This document shows, one piece after another, positions 60,947 through 64,000 of a DNA stretch of 64,000 nt. The notes under the pieces were generated by a model. It was not told where the DNA came from and searched no databases. It was given only the letters and a program-made list of their open reading frames with translations. This stretch comes from Ambrosia x helenae. Its lineage: Eukaryota > Streptophyta > Magnoliopsida > Asterales > Asteraceae. Position numbers and translations under genes: made by a program. The stretch covers positions 135,699,068-135,763,067 of the forward strand of contig CM061228.1 of the NCBI GenBank assembly GCA_030844895.1, written 5' to 3'. Positions within the stretch are counted from its first letter, which is position 1, and each line of letters starts with the position of its first letter.

Positions 60947-63159
60947 TCAAACTTCTGATTGTTTCTTCACAACCTTTGGCCTTTTCTCCCAGAATTTCAA
61001 CTGAAATGCCCTCTCTTCCAGCATCTTTTCGACCTCCTCGATCGGTAAACCTTTCGTCTCGGGAACGAACACAAGCACGAAAACCAACGCCACCACCGAT
61101 ATCACCCCGAAACCAAGAAAAGTCCACGACGTCCCAATGGCCTCGGTTAGCGATAAAAAAGGATTGCGCTACAACTAGATTTGAAATCCAGTTTGCGGTC
61201 GCAGCAATGCCACCACATACCCCGCGAAATCTTAACGGGTATATCTCCGAATTCACTATCCATGGGACCGTACCCATGCCCGGTGAGAAGAATATTATGT
61301 AGAGTGCTAGACCGACCAGTGCAAGCCACCCTAGTTTGCTCGGGCAGCCTCGAGTGTACCATAATCGACCTTCGCCCTTGCACGTGTCCTTAACTGTTTT
61401 ACCCGATACCTTAACCGAATCGTCAGAGATCAAACAGGCACCAGGCAGCAGCTGTGACAATAACAATTAACACAACATAAGTTAAAAAAATTAATTATTT
61501 TCTTTATGTGTCCAAAGTTCAAAACTCAATAATGTAACAATATTTCTACCTTATTAACAGATGAAGCACAAAACCCACAATGAGAACCCTTTAAGCACCT
61601 CATACAATCCCAATTAGCCGAAGAACCGCTATGCTCGAAAGCGGGACAAGTGACGTTACCAAAGTGAGTTGTTTCGGTCAAGCTAACCGGTGGGGAATGT
61701 GTTGTGGTCTCTTGAAACACGGCCGAAAGAAGGCCTAACGAGAGTATAACACCGATCAAACTAAGGACCAAGAGCTTCTTTCTCCCGGTTCGATCAATGA
61801 AGTAAATGCTGACAATTGAGCCTAAGGCATTGAGGCCTGCGGTCACAAGTGAGAGCAAAAGCGCGGTTTGGTTTGAAGCAATGCCAGCTAGTTGAACTAT
61901 GGTTGGGCTATAGTACATAACTGTGTTGATTCCTACAAACTGTTGGAACACTTGCAGCCCAACCCCGGCTATGAGGCCTCTTCTAACGGTTTTGGTTTTC
62001 ATTAGTTGGATCACATCGATCTTTTCTGATGACCCGGTTTCCTCAACCTCTTTTTCGATCGAGTCCTTGAGTGCTTCAATCTCTGCTTCAACATCTTCGA
62101 CCGAATATATCTTTCTTAGTATCGCTATCGCCTCTTCCTCTCTTCCCTATCATCAAATCAGTATTTGAATTATATAACGAGTTTACACTTGTATACATAG
62201 AACATGTAGAGAGTGCATACCTTGCGGTAAAGCCAACGGGAGACTCGGGGAGGGCAAGCATGAGCACAAATTGTAGGACGGCCGGGACCCCGGCTACCCC
62301 AAGCATCCACCGCCAGGTTCCCGGTACCTGAAAGCAAAGCAGACAATATTAGTAGGTATGGGTTTTTAGTGTTACATGTAACATCACATGTCTATATAGA
62401 AAAGTGACTTTTGTAGTGGGCACATAACACATAAAAAAGATAGATTTTGATTGTAAATTGTTTCCACAAGAAGAGGAAAGATTAATGGTGGGGTGAGTGC
62501 ATAATGTTCCTTTTTTCACATTCACATCACATGCTTGCCTAATTAAATAATAATAATAATAATAATAAAAAAACAAAAAACCAATCATTTTCTAGGAAAG
62601 AACCTTGTAACTACCACTATTTAATTTACTTTTTCATTTTGGCTTCTTTTAGTTCAAAAAATCTTTTTATAGAAAATAGTTAAATAAATTAATATACTAA
62701 TATGAGAATAAACTTTTCTATCATGCAATTAAATGTATACACATGAAGAAAATAGTAATAATTTTAATAGATTCATATGTCACACAAAATAAAAAATACA
62801 ATGTAACTTTGTTATCCCACACCTTTGTGAAGGCTAAATTGATGAGGTAAGACAAAAACTGGCCTCCGGTGATCAAGAACCCATTGGTGCTGACCAAAGC
62901 CCCTCGAACCTTAGCCGGAGAAGCCTCGGATATGTTACAACGGGGCGGTCATTGATGCCATTCCCACTCCAAAGCCTACAAAAATACGGCCCATGATGAG
63001 GACGCTAGGGTTGGGTGCAGCGGCCATGAGCACGGCTCCAATGAAGAAGAGGAAATCTGCGAATAGGAGAGCCAATCTCCGCCCAAAACGATCATTTAGC
63101 CACCCTCCAAACGCCGCGCCTATGATTGCTCCGGCAACTGCCATGCTCACAATGCTTTC
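60947..63159 (-). CDS. INT2: Inositol transporter, INT2 type; first exon outside the window; three frameshifts
   Basis: Minus-strand exons: 63159-62823, 62327-62221, 62146-61550 and 61451-60947 (stop), GT-AG. They hold major-facilitator motifs: [35 protein letters not shown] followed one frame over by [56 protein letters not shown] and PETKG. The extended extracellular loop with clustered Cys (CPAFEH ... [15 protein letters not shown]) is characteristic of plant INT2/INT4. INT proteins are H+/inositol symporters of the plasma membrane. The C-terminus resembles INT2 more than INT4. Exon 1 (first helices) must lie beyond 63159. One-base frame breaks lie at 62934-62935 (extra A), 62238-62240 (missing C) and 61155-61160 (extra T), all at repeated bases. 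Between them every helix is well conserved, so I favour sequencing errors over a dead gene. Confidence 0.88.
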
Positions 63160-63805
63160 CTGTTGAATCATAAAAATGTTTTTAATGATTTGTTTAAACG
63201 TATTTACTTGACATTTTTTTATACATTTATCTATATAAAGGTTGTTTTGTGTAATGTAACATGTTACATCTAACTAGCTGAAAATTTTCTATATTATACA
63301 AATGCAATGATGCAAACAAAATGTTAACTAAATTTAAACATAATAATGAATAATTAGGTGCATCGTGTTTTAAAACGATATGTTATGTTGAGATGAAAAA
63401 GTTAATAAATAACTTATCAAAAAGACTATCCAAATAAAGAAAAGCTAAATTTGGTTGCTAATTGAATTAAAAGGGTCGGTATGCTTTTAGCTTTACATGA
63501 TGAACTATTAACCGAACATGTAATCGTATTTACGCTAACGTTTGGTAGCCAAATTGAACTAAATTAACTTTAAAAAAAATAGGCGTTGTAAAGAAAAATA
63601 AATTAATGCACGTTGATCTTGGGACGAATAACATTTTTACCTATTAAATTGTTCCAAAACTATAACCTTTCTATTTCTTAACTATGATAAATCGTTACAC
63701 CTTAACCAATAAGTCATATAATCTTCAAAAGGTGTTATGATAAAAAAAATAGTAAGAATAATAATATAATAATAATAATAATAAGTAGTGAAATCAGTAT
63801 TTTAA

Positions 63806-64000
63806 TTTTTTTTTTAATCAAACATTCTTTTTATTCCATGACTAAGAAAATTACATTAAGATAGTGGGGAGACGGGCAACAAGCTGCGCCACCACCCTTT
63901 TATGAATAGTAAATCGTAATATACTAAAAACGTAACCCTGTCCATCCGAGCCGAGACACTACTATAAATAATCAACTAGAGACAATGGTGTAGAGTGGTC
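63806..64000 (-). mobile_element. Poly(A) retroposon, copy 6, cut by the window edge
   Basis: A T-rich run at 63806-63816, then the 3' UTR and the coding end of the family (AGACGGGCAACAAGCTGCGC) with several changes. It lies in what should be the first intron of the inositol transporter. Confidence 0.7.

Overview
This window is plant nuclear DNA: AT-rich, with multi-exon genes carrying GT-AG introns, a chloroplast protease gene, and dense plant transposons. The transposon types (long-LTR Ty3/gypsy element, FAR1-bearing Mutator-like element, CTAG-ending Helitrons, a PIF/Harbinger ORF1 of the kind often misnamed 'glutathione S-transferase T3-like') suggest a core eudicot, most likely Asteraceae. 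I cannot name the genus.

Only four host genes are well supported. They are a DEG5-type chloroplast Deg protease (2920-5913, +), a small Sm-like protein resembling NAA38 (6219-6547, -), an intronless F-box gene of the At4g18380/At1g30200/At5g46170 group (24305-25483, +), and an INT2-type inositol transporter (60947 to beyond 63159, -; first exon outside the window). A FAR1-domain gene running off the left edge (1-944, -) lies inside a Mutator-like transposon.

Layout: 1-1252, terminal part of a FAR1-carrying MULE; 2.7-6.6 kb, DEG5 and the Sm-like gene, with a hAT-type MITE and a SINE in DEG5 intron 1; 7.2-12 kb, a 55-bp minisatellite, two SINEs and fragments of an M3 oligopeptidase gene; 14-18.8 kb, a B3-domain gene remnant, a copia remnant and MITEs; 19.3-23.2 kb, two Helitrons (one holding exostosin exons) and a SINE with a 16-bp target duplication; 23.6-26 kb, the F-box gene between two MITEs; 30.9-34 kb, a probable solo LTR; 38.2-41.4 kb, a PIF/Harbinger MITE cluster and a complete 1.3-kb MULE; 42.5-48.1 kb, a Helitron with a SOUL exon; 48.8-59.5 kb, a complete, very young Ty3/gypsy element; 60.9-63.2 kb, the inositol transporter.

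Two readings tie the window together. First, the host genes match two paralogous Arabidopsis neighbourhoods as I remember them (DEG5, Sm-like, F-box on chromosome 4; F-box, INT2 on chromosome 1), so this looks like an ancestral gene order expanded by transposons. Second, nearly all frame breaks in conserved genes and in the retroelement are single-base changes, mostly at homopolymers. That points to residual sequencing error at least as much as to pseudogenes. I found no convincing undescribed biochemical system. The novelty is in transposon structure and captured gene fragments.
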